This document shows positions 1-12,900 of a stretch of DNA of 64,000 bases, one piece after another. A program made the translations under genes and the position numbers. Source of the DNA: Xiphophorus maculatus. Its lineage: Eukaryota; Chordata; Actinopteri; Cyprinodontiformes; Poeciliidae. Position 1 is the stretch's first letter; each line of letters begins with the position of its first letter. The stretch covers positions 7,557,291 through 7,621,290 of the forward strand of contig NC_036464.1 of NCBI RefSeq assembly GCF_002775205.1, read 5' to 3'. The notes under the pieces are model-generated. The model was not told where the DNA came from. It saw only the letters and a program-made list of their open reading frames with translations, and ran no database searches.

Positions 1-540
1 ATTTGGAAATGAGTTTTTGCATCTCAGTGGAGGAAATCTGATCCACTCTTGTTTGCAGAATTATGTTGATTCAGCTAGATTGGAGGCTTTTGGGGCATCA
101 GCATGTAGATCTTTGGAACCAGACTTTGACTATGTCACTTCAAAACGTTTTTAAACATTCAAAGATGGACTTCCCAAATGTGTTTGCCCAAACATTCTCC
201 CTCAGAAATTTGTTGTAGAGAGCAGAATTTATTGCTCCGGTTCTTAAATGTTCTTCTGAAATATATTTAGTCTTATACTAAATGGAACGGGACAAACACT
301 TTCCAAAAGGTTTCACTTTTGTCTCATCAGTCCACAGAACATCATCGTAAAAGTCGAGGATCATCAGGATGTTTTAGATAAATGCGTCATGTTCCTTACG
401 CAATAGGAAAAGCTTCGTCATTGTTCTATGATTCCTACCTAAGAGGATAATGACTCTCACTGTGGGCCCAAAGCCCTGGAAGGGTTTTATAACCCTTTTC
501 AGACTGATAGAGATGTAAATGATTTTTTCTCATGAATTTT
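1..540 (-). mobile_element. Degenerate Tc1/mariner-like fragment
   Basis: Read on the minus strand, this stretch resembles the transposase region of common fish Tc1-like elements. About 470-525 corresponds to the conserved N-terminal transposase segment, and about 320-375 to the 'fraction of sequence around the second catalytic region'. About 60-160 corresponds to the C-terminal segment. Large internal pieces are missing and no frame is open. It lies in the intron before the first visible exon of the spectrin-like gene. Family assignment is by recognition of the sequence, not by a search. Confidence 0.7.
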
Positions 541-603
541 TTTAATCAGGTTTTGCTTTTTGACATTTTCTGGTTACAGAAAGTTTGACTCTTTTGTCCT
601 CAG

Positions 604-927
604 AGTATCGCTGGTGGCCACAGCCAAACTCAGAGCAGCCAACAAGACGACCAACAATCAGTGAACCACAGTTCTTCACCACAGGGAAATGACTCACTCA
701 GTGTAAACGAAGCCATCAGCAGACATGAACTAAGGTGACTGTTGTGCTTGACTTCTCTCTTGATGACACAAGGAAATGTCTTTATGTGAAGTTAACCATA
801 AGTGGAGTCACGTATCTGTTTTCTTTGCAGCAGAAAGTCAAGAGTGGAGCCCAGGCTTCCCGCCGGCCACCGAGGCCACCCACAGCTTCACCTGCAGCTC
901 CAGAAGTTCACTCTGTCTGCTGACAAG
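604..927 (+). CDS. Exons 1-2 (visible): Ser/Gln-rich linker into a helical repeat
   Basis: The exon at 604-734 follows a pyrimidine-rich acceptor and encodes a Ser/Gln/Asp-rich stretch that is probably a flexible linker. It ends in phase 2 and joins 831-927, which encodes a helix containing [14 protein letters not shown]. That is a typical start of a spectrin-like helix. The second exon ends at a codon boundary. The first exon's reading frame is fixed by the only open frame that fits the next exon. The incoming phase at 604 is assumed to be 0 because the preceding exon is outside the window. Confidence 0.75.
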
Positions 928-3900
928 GTGATCAGATTTCTCTCAGATGCAGCTAAAAATGTATTTCTGCAACTGCCTTCATACAAATCCCAACACTAAA
1001 TAATTACTGCTTCTACGCATCAGAGGTGATTGCACAGTGTTTTGATTAGTTGTCATGCATGCATAAAATAAGACTGTTGATTTAGAAAGTGCTCTAATCT
1101 TGGATTCTTGCCACAGCTAATATTTATTTTGCTCACTGGAAATATGAAATATATCTAAACTGATTGGTTGACAACCAATTACAGCGAAACATAATTATCA
1201 GACAGCTAGAATAAAATCTCACAAAAAATGTAGAACTAAGAAACACCAGAGACAAATGTAAGCAGCAAAGAAACAGCAAATTTTCACCATAAGACAAATA
1301 AATAATGTTAGGAAAATAATTTACTAAAAAAATAATGCTGAAAACAAGATTAAAAGACAAATAACATTTAAGACATTAAGATGATCATAATAAAATAAGA
1401 CAACTTTAAATAAAAAAAAGTTGTAATAAATGAATGACTCATCACAATAACTTATACTTTTAAGAATTAACAGATGGCCTTTCTTAGAATATCTGAAGCA
1501 GACCAGATAGATATATTGGATTAAAGCCATTAATACTTTTCATAAACAATAAAAGCACCTTAAAATAAGTTCTAATACATGTTGTCATAATCTGGTTTGC
1601 AAAAACCCAAACGTATAGACTGACAGTCATGAAAGTGTTCAGATTTCTTAATGACAAATAAAGACAACTTAAAGGGGAATCACAGGGAGAGAGGGACATG
1701 CAGTAGAGAATAACAGGGGGATTCAGATCAGCAAAACAGGGAAAGAACTGTAAACACAAAGAAAACTGAGCTAGACACAGAGGAGAGACAAACCAAACCG
1801 GGAAAGATGAACACGAATGTAACAAAAAACCTAAAATGCACAGAAAGAAGAAGACAAGAAGTAAAAAACTTCCTTATAGGAATAAATATAAATTGCCAGA
1901 GTCAGATGACAATAATAAAGACAGAGGAAGCGGCAATACTTTTCAAACATAAACAATAGAAGAAAACCAATTCCCGGTGTCTGATAATTGAAGTAGCCAA
2001 TGCAGAGCTCCATGTTAGTCATTTCCAACACTAAACCCATCAGTAGGAAGCTTTAATGACATCACTGGGCAAAACGCAAGGTACACTGTGGAAAGGTCAC
2101 TAGTCCATCAAAGAGCCACACAACTCACATCTAAGGGCAAATTAGAGTCATGTTTTTGGAACATAGGAGAAAGCCAGAGTGGTATAAAAGTGAAAAAGAC
2201 AAAAAAAATAAAAAATCATAATAACTATGTCTTCTGTTGTTTTGGTAGCCAAGTTACAGGTTGTGTGTGTACTTGTCTTTTTCTTTTTTTTTACACCATC
2301 CAACCCTCTTCTCTCTGTTTTCCTCCTCAGACTTTGTCCTGGCTGAAAGACAACGTTTCCGTGGCAACACAGGTGTGTTCGATGGCGAGCTCCGAGGGAC
2401 TGGAGGCCGCCAGAAGGTGTCAACAGGCCCTCGAACAAGAAATCCTCAACAACAGAGCCAGGATAGAAGTGGTCAAAAGGGTAAACGGAGGCATTTTAAC
2501 GCCCGAGCAGCCGCTGAATGGAAATGTGCAGAGTCTTTGCAGATCTTTAGTTGACATTCTGACATCTCGTGTGAGAAGATTTCTGAGTTATCACCTGCAC
2601 TCATGTGTTGAAAACGCCTTCAACAGGAGGGTCACGGGCTGGTCCGTGCACAGCACCCAGGCAGTGCGAGGATTGAGGAGTTCCTCAGCCAGCTGGAAGT
2701 CCTGTGGGAAGAACTGAGGAGGAGGCACCAGAGGAATGCTGTGTTTCTGCAGGCCTCTGAGAAACTGGGCTTCAGAGTGAGATTCATTTTTTAATAATCC
2801 TTGAACAGATTGTTCTCTGAGGTCATGCTGTTCTAGGAAGATTTACCGTCAGGACAGATTATTCTGGATCGGTTCTACCACTGTTTGGTGCTGATTCAGA
2901 GAAGTATGATAACAACTAGGGATCCAAGTTATGATCTAAGATTAATGAGTTAGTCTAAAGTTGATTCAGATTATCAGTCAACTAAATTAATTGATAAGTG
3001 AACATTTTCTTAATCTTCTTTTAAATTTTAACATCATTTTGTTTCAACTGTTGGTTTCTCACATTTATTAAACTGATATATTTATAAAATATAACAAAAC
3101 ATGAACCTCTTAGGCTGCTGAATGAAAAAATAAAAGTTGAAAAGAATAATGTAGATCGGCTGAAATAGCGCTATAAGTTATATTGCTAACCCAAGAAGCT
3201 TATCGGGTGTTTATATGTTAAAACAGAACTGCATAAAGTGCATTTTCCATCCCAAACTGGATTCATTTTTGGACTGTTTCTCTTTCCCGTTCCGGTATGG
3301 CCGCCATCTTTATCCCTGTATCAAATGACTCTGTTTAAGTATGATTAGTGCCGAAGTACAACAATTAAACAAGGTCTCAGCAGACATTATTAATGAATCA
3401 ATTGGAACTAATTTTATTTTAATAAACATTTATCAACAATTAGTCGGAATTCAATTAATTGTTCGCATTCCTATTTATAAAGTACATTTTTCAATGTACT
3501 TGAAAAATGTACAAGTACATTGTAAAGTACATTGAAAAATTACACATTGAAAAATTATACTTGATGCTTGAACTTTTTTCAGATTTTGTGAGGTTCCAAC
3601 CATAAACCTGCATGTTTTCATTAAGATTCAGCACAAGTGTATAAATTGAAACATCGGTTTCAGACTTCCTTAGAAAATAAATCTGAAAAGTGTGGCATAC
3701 ATCTGTATCCAGCCCCCATCCTCTTGAGCCAATACTTTGTAGCATTTACCAGTAATGCAAATCTTGTCTGAAATTTTTAACAGTTCTTCTCTGCAAAATA
3801 TCTTGAGCTGAATGGAGACCATCTTTAAACATCGATTCTCCATTGGATTTAAATCTGAACTTTGACTGGACCATTCTGAACTCACGCTTCATTCTGACTC

Positions 3901-6900
3901 TTTCCATTGTAGTTCTGGGGCGCATTACACGTTTCTGGGCCCCAGTTTTTAGTCTGTTAGAGCTTCTAACAGGTTTTCTTCAAGTACAGTATTGCCCTCT
4001 GTTAAGCTCTATTCATCTTTTCTATATCTTAATTAAAGGTTACATGTAAGTTTGCTTTATTGCAGACGTCCTAAGATTTTTGCACTAGAAAATAGACAAA
4101 AATTACTTGGTGAGATTTTGCAGCTCTGGTTGTTTGCTCACTAATGTTCTCTAAACCTCTGAGGCTTCCACAGGACAGCTGCTTGGATAAATTAAATTAA
4201 ATTACACACTAATGGACTCTTTTTAACTCAGTAATTTGTGATTTTATTTAAGGGCAGGAAATTAAAGGGGACTGAAACAAACGAATGGCACACTTTTCAC
4301 ATTTTAATTTGTGTACAATGTTTTACAACCATTATATTTTCTGTATTTCTTCACAATTATGCAGCACTTTGTGTTGCCATAAAATCCCAACAACGTACAC
4401 TGAGGTTTGTGGGTGAAACGTAATAAAATGGAATATAGTTAGAGAGATATAAATACTTTAATTTGATTATGGGTTAAATCTAATTTAGAGCTTTGCTTCA
4501 AATAAGAAGCCTGTTATTATAAAACATATAATTACTGATGCTGTTGCGTTCTTCTTTCAACTCTGACTTATTTTTATTTCATTGTGCACTAAATCTTTTA
4601 AATGTTTAAGAAAGAAAGCCTCTCCATCTTGACAAATACTATTCTGCACACATTTTCAACATTTCCTCTGCTTCTGTTCGGCTAAGGTTGTGAAAGTGCT
4701 CCAAGCCCTCGGCAGCCTGGAGGCCTGGCTGGAGTCCGTGGAGCTTTCCATGAAGGCGTCCGCCATCGCCGGCGACCCCGAAACCATGAGCCGGGCCGAG
4801 AGGGAGAGCTGCCTGCTGGAGAAAGAGGTGGCAGCTCGCAGCGTGGAGCTCAGCGCTCTGAGGCAGGAGGTGGACCGCCTTCATGGCCATAGTCACCCCC
4901 ACACATGGGGATTGGCAGCGCGCATGGAGGAGTTGGAGAGAAAGTAAGTGGGGTCGAGGTTAGCTGCCGGCATTTGTCATCATGGAAGATTCATGTTATG
5001 GATTTTAACCCATCAGGGATGAATGATGCTGGCAGTTTCTGCCAGTCACCGAAAATACAGTATGTCAGCGTTTCCAAGACATCACAGGTTTGTGTTTGCC
5101 ATGTTTGTAATTCAACATGGAAGGATTTATTCATAAAACTCCCAGTTTAAACGCAAGACAAATAATGTTGCCCTGTAGACCAAATAAGAAAATATAACTA
5201 CCCACAGATCTCATAACCTGAAACTTTATCCAGATTGGCAAAAAATAAAAAACTCCCCATGCTCTCATTAATTGTGTATCGAGTAGCATGTTGGAAGATC
5301 TGCTCCATAACTTCAGCTTGTTCTTCTGAGTTAACCACTTAGTTTGTGACAGGTTGCCTTACTCTTTGGCATTAGTTTGAAGAACAGCCTGTCATGTAGG
5401 CTCACAGTATAACCTAACGATGTTGACAGGCTTTCTGGAAGTACCTGTGTCTATAAACAGAAGGTCAGACTCTGGAAAAAAAGTGCACCAGCCTGAGCAA
5501 AGAAAATGAAAGCATGGAAATGTCTCAGTTTAGGTGTTTCCAGGGTGGTGGTGTTGGATCAGGCAGAGATTACCGCTTGTTTAGTCCAAGAGACCAACGG
5601 TGCAGATACAGGATTATCCTTATCTGTACCTCCCATCCAGCTGTGTAAAAGCTGTAAAACAAATTTTTCTTTTTTATTGCAGTGGGATAATCTTCCTCTA
5701 AAATATTTAGAAAGGCCCTACAATCATTGCAAAGCAAAAGCAACTGAACCATTTTTTAAATTCATACATATTTTTTTAATTGATCAAGCTATTCAGTAAC
5801 TTTTAGTTTAGAATGAGATACAGACGCTTCTGTTAAAAATGATAAAAACAAGAGAACATGCCCATCATTAAATAACCCAAATGTGTATCGATTCTTAAAA
5901 ACGAGCAATTGGCACACAAAGATAAAAAACTGGCCATCATCCAAGGCTCATCTTCTCACCATGGCAGTGAGGAAGATGTTAAATGAAAGAAAACATAGAA
6001 AATAAAGTTTTAGTTTTACCTTAAGAGCAACAGTGTCATACTGTCGTCCGATAATTGTAGTATAAGTGTTATTCTGTGCTTTACAGCTGTGCAAGGCTAA
6101 GCTACTGCAATAAAAGAAAAGTGTGAAGCATTCTTCAGAGACACTAAGCAGCTGTGGAACACCTGGGCTGATGTCATTATTTAATGCTAAAAGAAAGAGA
6201 TTTAAGGCTAATTTATTCTAGAGAAAGCAAATCCCTTCATCATAGCACATGCAAGCTTTGTGCTGTAAGGTACTGCATATGCTCACATGATATACTGATA
6301 AAATAAGCAGTGCTGGAGCCTTGAAACAATCATCATGTGAGCTGACCTCTGTGTCTTTTATGTGGTTCTTCTGAACGTCGATGAGCGCATAGGAGCAGCT
6401 TGTTGGTGAAACCATGTTGGTGCGTTTGTGTTGCACAGGTATCAGTGTGTGCTCAGTGCCCTGGTCCTACAGAGCTCAAAGCTGCAGGACACACGCATGC
6501 TGACTGAGTTTCTGGAGCATTTGGAGCTGGACGAGAGCCAAGAGCTCATCGGAGGACAATATAATCTTGATCAGGTATTACACATCGAAAATGATCACAT
6601 TATCTTGAGTAATATTCACGTTATTAAACATCTCCATTTTTAATGTGTCCAACAGCCTCTACATAATGACATTTCCTCAGTCCCTACGTTACTTGGGCTC
6701 CAAAGCAGCGGTGTTGGAGACAATCAGATAGAAACTATGGGTGACCCTGTGGAAGAACTGCAGGAGGCGGTGGAGATGCTGAACGACACTGTGAGGGAAA
6801 GAGGTCGATCACAAAGCCACGATCACGCCATCCAGGAACTGCTCAGCAAGGTTAGACGAGGAGTGGTGCTTAAACTGAGGAGCTACATTTAAAGTTTATG

Positions 6901-9900
6901 TTTTAAGAGGTTTAAATACTGTTGATTAGATCTAGATTAGAACTATAAAATTTGTATATAGGATTTTATGTTACAGGAAAAACACAAATTAGAGTAATCG
7001 CAAACTGGAAAGAAGGCATTTTTTGAAACAGAAATAATCTAAAAAGATGTTTTATACATTTGTAACCAGCTGTGTTTCAGTGGTAGTCGTCTTGTAATCA
7101 GATGGTTGTAGGTACAATTCCAGACTTCTCCATTTAAAATAAAATAGGATAGAAATATCCTTCATTGTCCCAAAATGTGAAAAACGGCAGCAAAGTGACA
7201 AGCAAATAGACCCACACCATGTTAGAATATAAATATATATAAAGCACTGGAAAATTGAGAGATCACTTTATATGATCAGTTTCTCAGATTTTACTTTTTA
7301 TTGTTCTTTTATTCTATGATCTACTGAGAACATGACTCTGAAATTTTAAGCAAAAATTTAGTATTTATTTGCAAAAAATGAGAAGCGGTCAAAATGACAA
7401 AAAGGATGCAGTGTTTTCAGACCTCAAATAATGCAAAGAAAACAAGTTCATATTCATTTAGAAACAATACTAATGTTTTAACTCAAAAACCAATATTTGG
7501 TGGAATAACCAGGAGGTTTTCAATGGGGTTCAGTGCAGTGGGCTCTTCATTTTTCCAGAACAGGACTGGATATATATACAGAATAATATATATTATTCTA
7601 TTTATATATTCTGTATAACATACAGAATATGTTATACATATTTTTGCCAATCTGGATAAAGAGAATAAAGAATAAAAATATTTTACAGTAAAGGAAAAAT
7701 TTTACCATAAATACCATAACATGTACTCCAGTACCTATATATACTGTATATACAGTACAGACCAAAAGTTTGGACACACCTTTTAATTCAATGAGTTTCC
7801 TTTATTTTCATGACTGTTGACATTGTAGATTCACACTGAAGGCATCAAAACTATGAATAACACATGTGGAAATATGCACTAAACAAAAAAGTGTAAAACA
7901 ACTGAAAATACCCTTTATATTCTAGTTTCTTCAAAGTAGCAACCTTTTGCTATGATTACTGCTTTGCACACACTCTGCATTTTCTTGATGAGCTTCAAGA
8001 GGTCGTCACTTGAAATGGTTTTCACTTCATAGGTGTGCCCTGTCAGGTTAATAAGTGGGATTTCTTGCCTTATAAATAGTCATGAAAATAAAGAAAACCC
8101 ATTGAATTAGAAGGTGTGTCCAAACTTTTGGTCTGTACTGTATATATACACAAAAAGATGAGAAATAACATTTGATCATTTTATGTGATCAGCATTAGCC
8201 CGTGGTGCACTGATTCTAAAAATTGGATTATTTCACAACAATTCCACTTTTATTTTTTACCATACTTGTTAGCAATTTTTCATCTTTATGCTTTTTCTCT
8301 CGTACTTGTTCTGTTTCACTTACAGTAAAAATAAATAATCTGGATTTGATGAATCTCCCTGAACACACCATACTTAGTGTGAAACATGTTAGTGGCAGCA
8401 TCATTCTGTGGGGATGATTTTTTAATTTTTCTGTAAAGGCCAGACCCAGAATCCCAATGTTAGAAAACTAATTTCCTCAGACCCTCTCTATTCTGTCCAA
8501 TATAGAAAAATTAAGGCATGCTAAAAAAAAAAAAAAAAAAACTTGCAACTTGCAGCAAAAGGTAGCTCTATAAAGTGAATAATCTACACCACAGATTTTT
8601 TAATGTCTTGGTATAACACTTTGAAAATTATGCATCATTTTCCTTCTCCTTCAGCATCACGCACTACTTTGTTGTTGGGTTAGCAAATACAATCCCAATA
8701 AACGAAAAGACCAAAGTTTGTGGTTGGCATGTGAAAAAATATGCTACGTTTTGTGGCTCCTGTTGTAAAACACATTAAAGTTCACTACCTTAATGACAGC
8801 CCCATCTCATAAAGACATCTTGCCTCTCCAGCATGTCAGCCTTGCGGTGCGCGTGGAGGAGTGTTTGTGCAGCAGCAAGGAGCTGAGCCTGGAGATCCTG
8901 GAGAAGGAGACGGACATGGCCGTGCAGTGCGAGCCAGACCGCTGCGGCTTCGGGCCGCTCCGGGACAGACTGGGCCACCTGGAGGTAAGAAAGGAAAATG
9001 CAGAAAAGAGAAATGACTCATCACTGATTACACAACTCAGAATTATTTTTTGAAAAATTAGCTTCACTTTCTTCTCTACAGCAAAAATGTGCCCTGTTTG
9101 CACCACTTTGTGCTATGTTTAGTTTTTCCTATCAGCTGCCGTGCATATTGGCCACACACGTACACACGGAGCGTGCAAAGATTTAATAAAAACACTACAT
9201 TTATTTGTTTGTTCTCCAGTGAGTCATTGTTCTGTTAACTCTAAAAGTGTGTTGTGTGTGTGTGTATGTTTTGGGGGATAAATCTGGTCGGGTAAGCAGA
9301 GTTTCAGACGGGGATGGTAGAGTTTTGCGTGACTCATTGGTTGGCCAACGTTGTGTTTATCACACACGCAAAACAAACACACATGCATTCAGCTGTCAGG
9401 ACTTGATTTGATTGAAGAGCAGAAATGACCTAATCTCCCGAACAGAAATAACTGTTGCATCAGCAGACAGGCATGCAGGAACTCAGCGTTGGTGAAGCTT
9501 GCTGTAACTGAGAAACTTCATGAAGCGTTGCTCCCAGAGAGCCCTGAACACTATTAATTACAGCGTTGTCAAAAAATGGAGTAAAAAAGTGGTCAAGACG
9601 GCAACCTATAACGTGGAGGCCCATATGGTCCACATATGGGTCTTAAATAGAATAATATGCATGGAGCTATGACGATGAGGTCATAGTCAGAGGAACAATT
9701 AGTCCAGGTTGTTTGAATGATTGGAGGATTGATGAGAGACGATAGATCCTCTCTGTGATTTTCTGCAGATTGACTATGAAATCATGAAGGAGGATGTAAA
9801 GAAGATGGAGAACCAGGCTTTGCGTCTGAAGGAGATGTGTCCGGAGAAAGCGTACACATTCGAGGTGAAGACCCAGTCTACGCTGCAGGCCTGGAGTGAA

Positions 9901-12900
9901 CTGGGGAAGAGCGTGAAGGACAACAGATCACGTCTGCAGGAGTTTGTGGAGCTCCAGTGCTTCTTCAGGAGCTACCTTGCAATGATGTAAGCAGGATGTC
10001 AACATCCCCGTCTTTGCTACAATTTGTAATCCATTTTTTGGGAACATTTGCTTAAGAACAGGATGTTCTCACTGTCAAGCTCTTGCCTCAGGGGGAGCAG
10101 GGAATTTAGGGATAAAGCAGGTTTCCTGGGTGTGACAGGCCAACGAATGTGTTTCCTATCAGGGAGAGTCTGCTTATTCTCATGTTTCTTACTGTTCCCA
10201 GTCTCCTAACACCACCTCCTTTTCTTACGCATCCCTCTGAACAGCTCATGGACTGAAGACACTAGGTCATGCATTTTCTCAGACACTGCACTGCACCTCA
10301 GGAGAGAAGGACAGCGGCCACTGGCGGCAGAGCTAGACATCCAAATCGAGCAAAAGTTTAACGAGTTTGATAAGCTGGCAGCCAAAGCAAAGACTCTTTT
10401 AAACAAAGAACACCACCTCACACAGATGGTGAGCAGATATGTACTCTATCAAATCACTACCGACTACATAGAGTTGGATGATGATTCTAATTGGAAATGT
10501 GTTGCAGGTGAAGGAACGCATGGAGGAACTGAGGAGCATGCTTGGGTGGATCTCAGTGCACTGGAGAGCTCAGAAACAACAGTGGCTTCACAAACAGAAC
10601 AAAGAGGAACCCTCACATGATAACATTTACTCTGAAGCAACAATATGGAACTCATTTAAAGAGGTAAATTAGCAGCTTGGTGGGAGTTTGTCCAAATAAA
10701 AGCAAAAGTACCTCCTCCATTTTTATGACAAAACCCAAACAGGCTCAATAAGGCCATGAAAAAGGGAATGTCAAACCCCAGCCCTCGCAGGCTGATCATC
10801 TCCAGCTTTCAAAAGGGCCCAATACACTTCCATCAAATGCCTGAATTACCTCAGCATGCAGTCAGGCTCTGCAGAGTCTTCCTAATGATCTAATTATCTG
10901 ATTCACGTGTGTTGAAGGAGAGGTGCATCTAAAAGTTGAAGGACATTTGTCTTCAGAGACTGGAGTTTGAGATCCACTGAATACAGTAGATCTGCAATTA
11001 AGCTATTTGTCCTGCAATTAGATAAAAGAAAAAGTGATGAGATAAAGGCTAAGTTAGAATTTTCTTATTTTAAAGGTTCTTAATTTTGGAGAAAGACTAA
11101 GGGACTAACCATGCAATTTGATAAGATTTCACAACAAGAAGTTGTTTGTTTTTCATCTCAATCAACTTGAACTGTAAAACAAATGTTTTTACACACAAAA
11201 CTTGAAATTTTACTTGAAAATATGTCAAACATGACCAGTTTGCATGTCACGTTTGTGTGATTAAACTTTATCCATGCTTAAATTAATGTGATCTTCCAGG
11301 TAATAGTTTCACCACAAAACAAAGGAAATTGGACAAAAGGTTTAGTCAAGTATTGTTTCAAAAACAAAACCTGTGTTATAGCACTTTTCTAAATGCAAGA
11401 GTTGCTAACTAGCTAGTGCTGACTCTTCGATAAGAACATGCGTATAATCTTTGGTACTAGGGCTGTATAATTATATCAATTCTACAATATTTTTCAATTT
11501 TTTCCACCCTTGGAAGGTATTGATTTTTCATCCACGAGTATCGATACATTAAACCATAGGGGTTCATAAGTTTATACCGTCTTTTTAACATGTCTGGTTT
11601 GTGACGGCGTAGCAGCAAGACTCCGAATTACAGCATTACTGGCTGGCGTGACTCCCTGACCAACTTTGACCTCTTTTCAATCATCACGCCACCAAATATT
11701 ACGCAAAGGACAACAAGAACTAATTACCAGCCTGTGGTGTGATGCGTCAAAAAGGCCAACACTTAGAAACTCATTAAAAAAAAAGAAGTGCTCATTGTCT
11801 TCTTTGGAGATTTTTGTGTTGTTTCCTTTAGTGGTTTTTGGTGCAGCACCACCACAGGTGAGGAGGTGAACAGGTTGCTCAAAGAGTTTGACTCATTTAT
11901 GCAGTGCAGTGTGAAAACAACTGCATCAGCTGAAAACGTAACAAATGCTGCAACTTTGGTCCCCAATCAAACCAAGTCAACCACCCTTATAAGAGTTTGT
12001 TCCCACTTCACATCTCAAACGTCATATTTGTTTATCTATATTCTTTCTTATAGTTATTGTTTATTGTAGAAATATCTGGATTCATAGGGAACTTTTGTAT
12101 TTATGTTTTAACATAAATGACAAATAAATCTGGAAAATTAGTCTGAAATTCTTTGTAAGATCTAAAACCCGAGTTCTCTTGCACCAGGGTAAATATTTAG
12201 CCCGTCTTTGTTTTCCCACAGAGTTCGGTTGCCGACCCCGAATTCTTCCAACAATCACATGCCATCAGGACCTCTGAGGACACAACAAATGCAGCTGAAT
12301 GTAATGAAGAGAGCGAAGGGAAAATATCAGAAGATGGGTATGAAATCATGAACAGGATCGGCCCACGAGGCGATTCTCCCAAAGCAAACATTATGTTGGT
12401 GAAGGAGAGCAGCAGCCCACCTGTTGGGGGCGCTGTAAACCTCATACTTAGCTTTGGGAACAATGAGGACAGCCAAGTGCAGGTGCTCGACCTACCTGCT
12501 GGGACAGATGAGAAGTTGAAGGAGACCTCTGAGCCTGTTCACAGGGTGAGGAGCACTCGACACAAATCATCACCCAACATCAGTTGCATACATGATCTGT
12601 TCAAAGAAAAGAGGAAAATTTTTATGCTTTCAGGCTTCGATGATCACTTTTCTACAACACTGCATGGGATCTCCCTCTCTGTACTGCAGGTCATTCTTTT
12701 CTCCTTTGGCATTCACTACTTTCTATCTTCCCCTCGTTCTCTCCCTCAGCCCGCTGTGCCTCAGTCTTCTGCCTGTAAAAAGTTTTGGAGGCGTTGCCAG
12801 GGGATTTTGGAAAATACTTTCGGTAGTTTAAAGCGAAAGAAAAAGATTTATCGGCAGAGCGCAGATGAGGTAATTTGCGCAGTGTGAACTGGGATTGCAT

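Noticed and set aside
1484..1825. 113-codon minus-strand gene upstream of exon 3
   Set aside because: The frame comes from purine-rich intronic sequence with no domain and low-complexity translation.
2088..2717. 209-codon + strand frame
   Set aside because: It only runs through exon 3 (2331-2480) from intron to intron. The real exon ends at the GTAAAC donor, and the next exon (2627) is in another frame of this stretch.
7060..7192. tRNA gene
   Set aside because: Only the box A/B-like segments are present. The box B has a mismatch and no acceptor stem can be formed, so I call it a SINE.
12348..12887. One 179-codon exon
   Set aside because: It contains a 204-nt intron with good splice sites and non-coding-looking translation. 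I annotate two exons and mention retention as a possibility.
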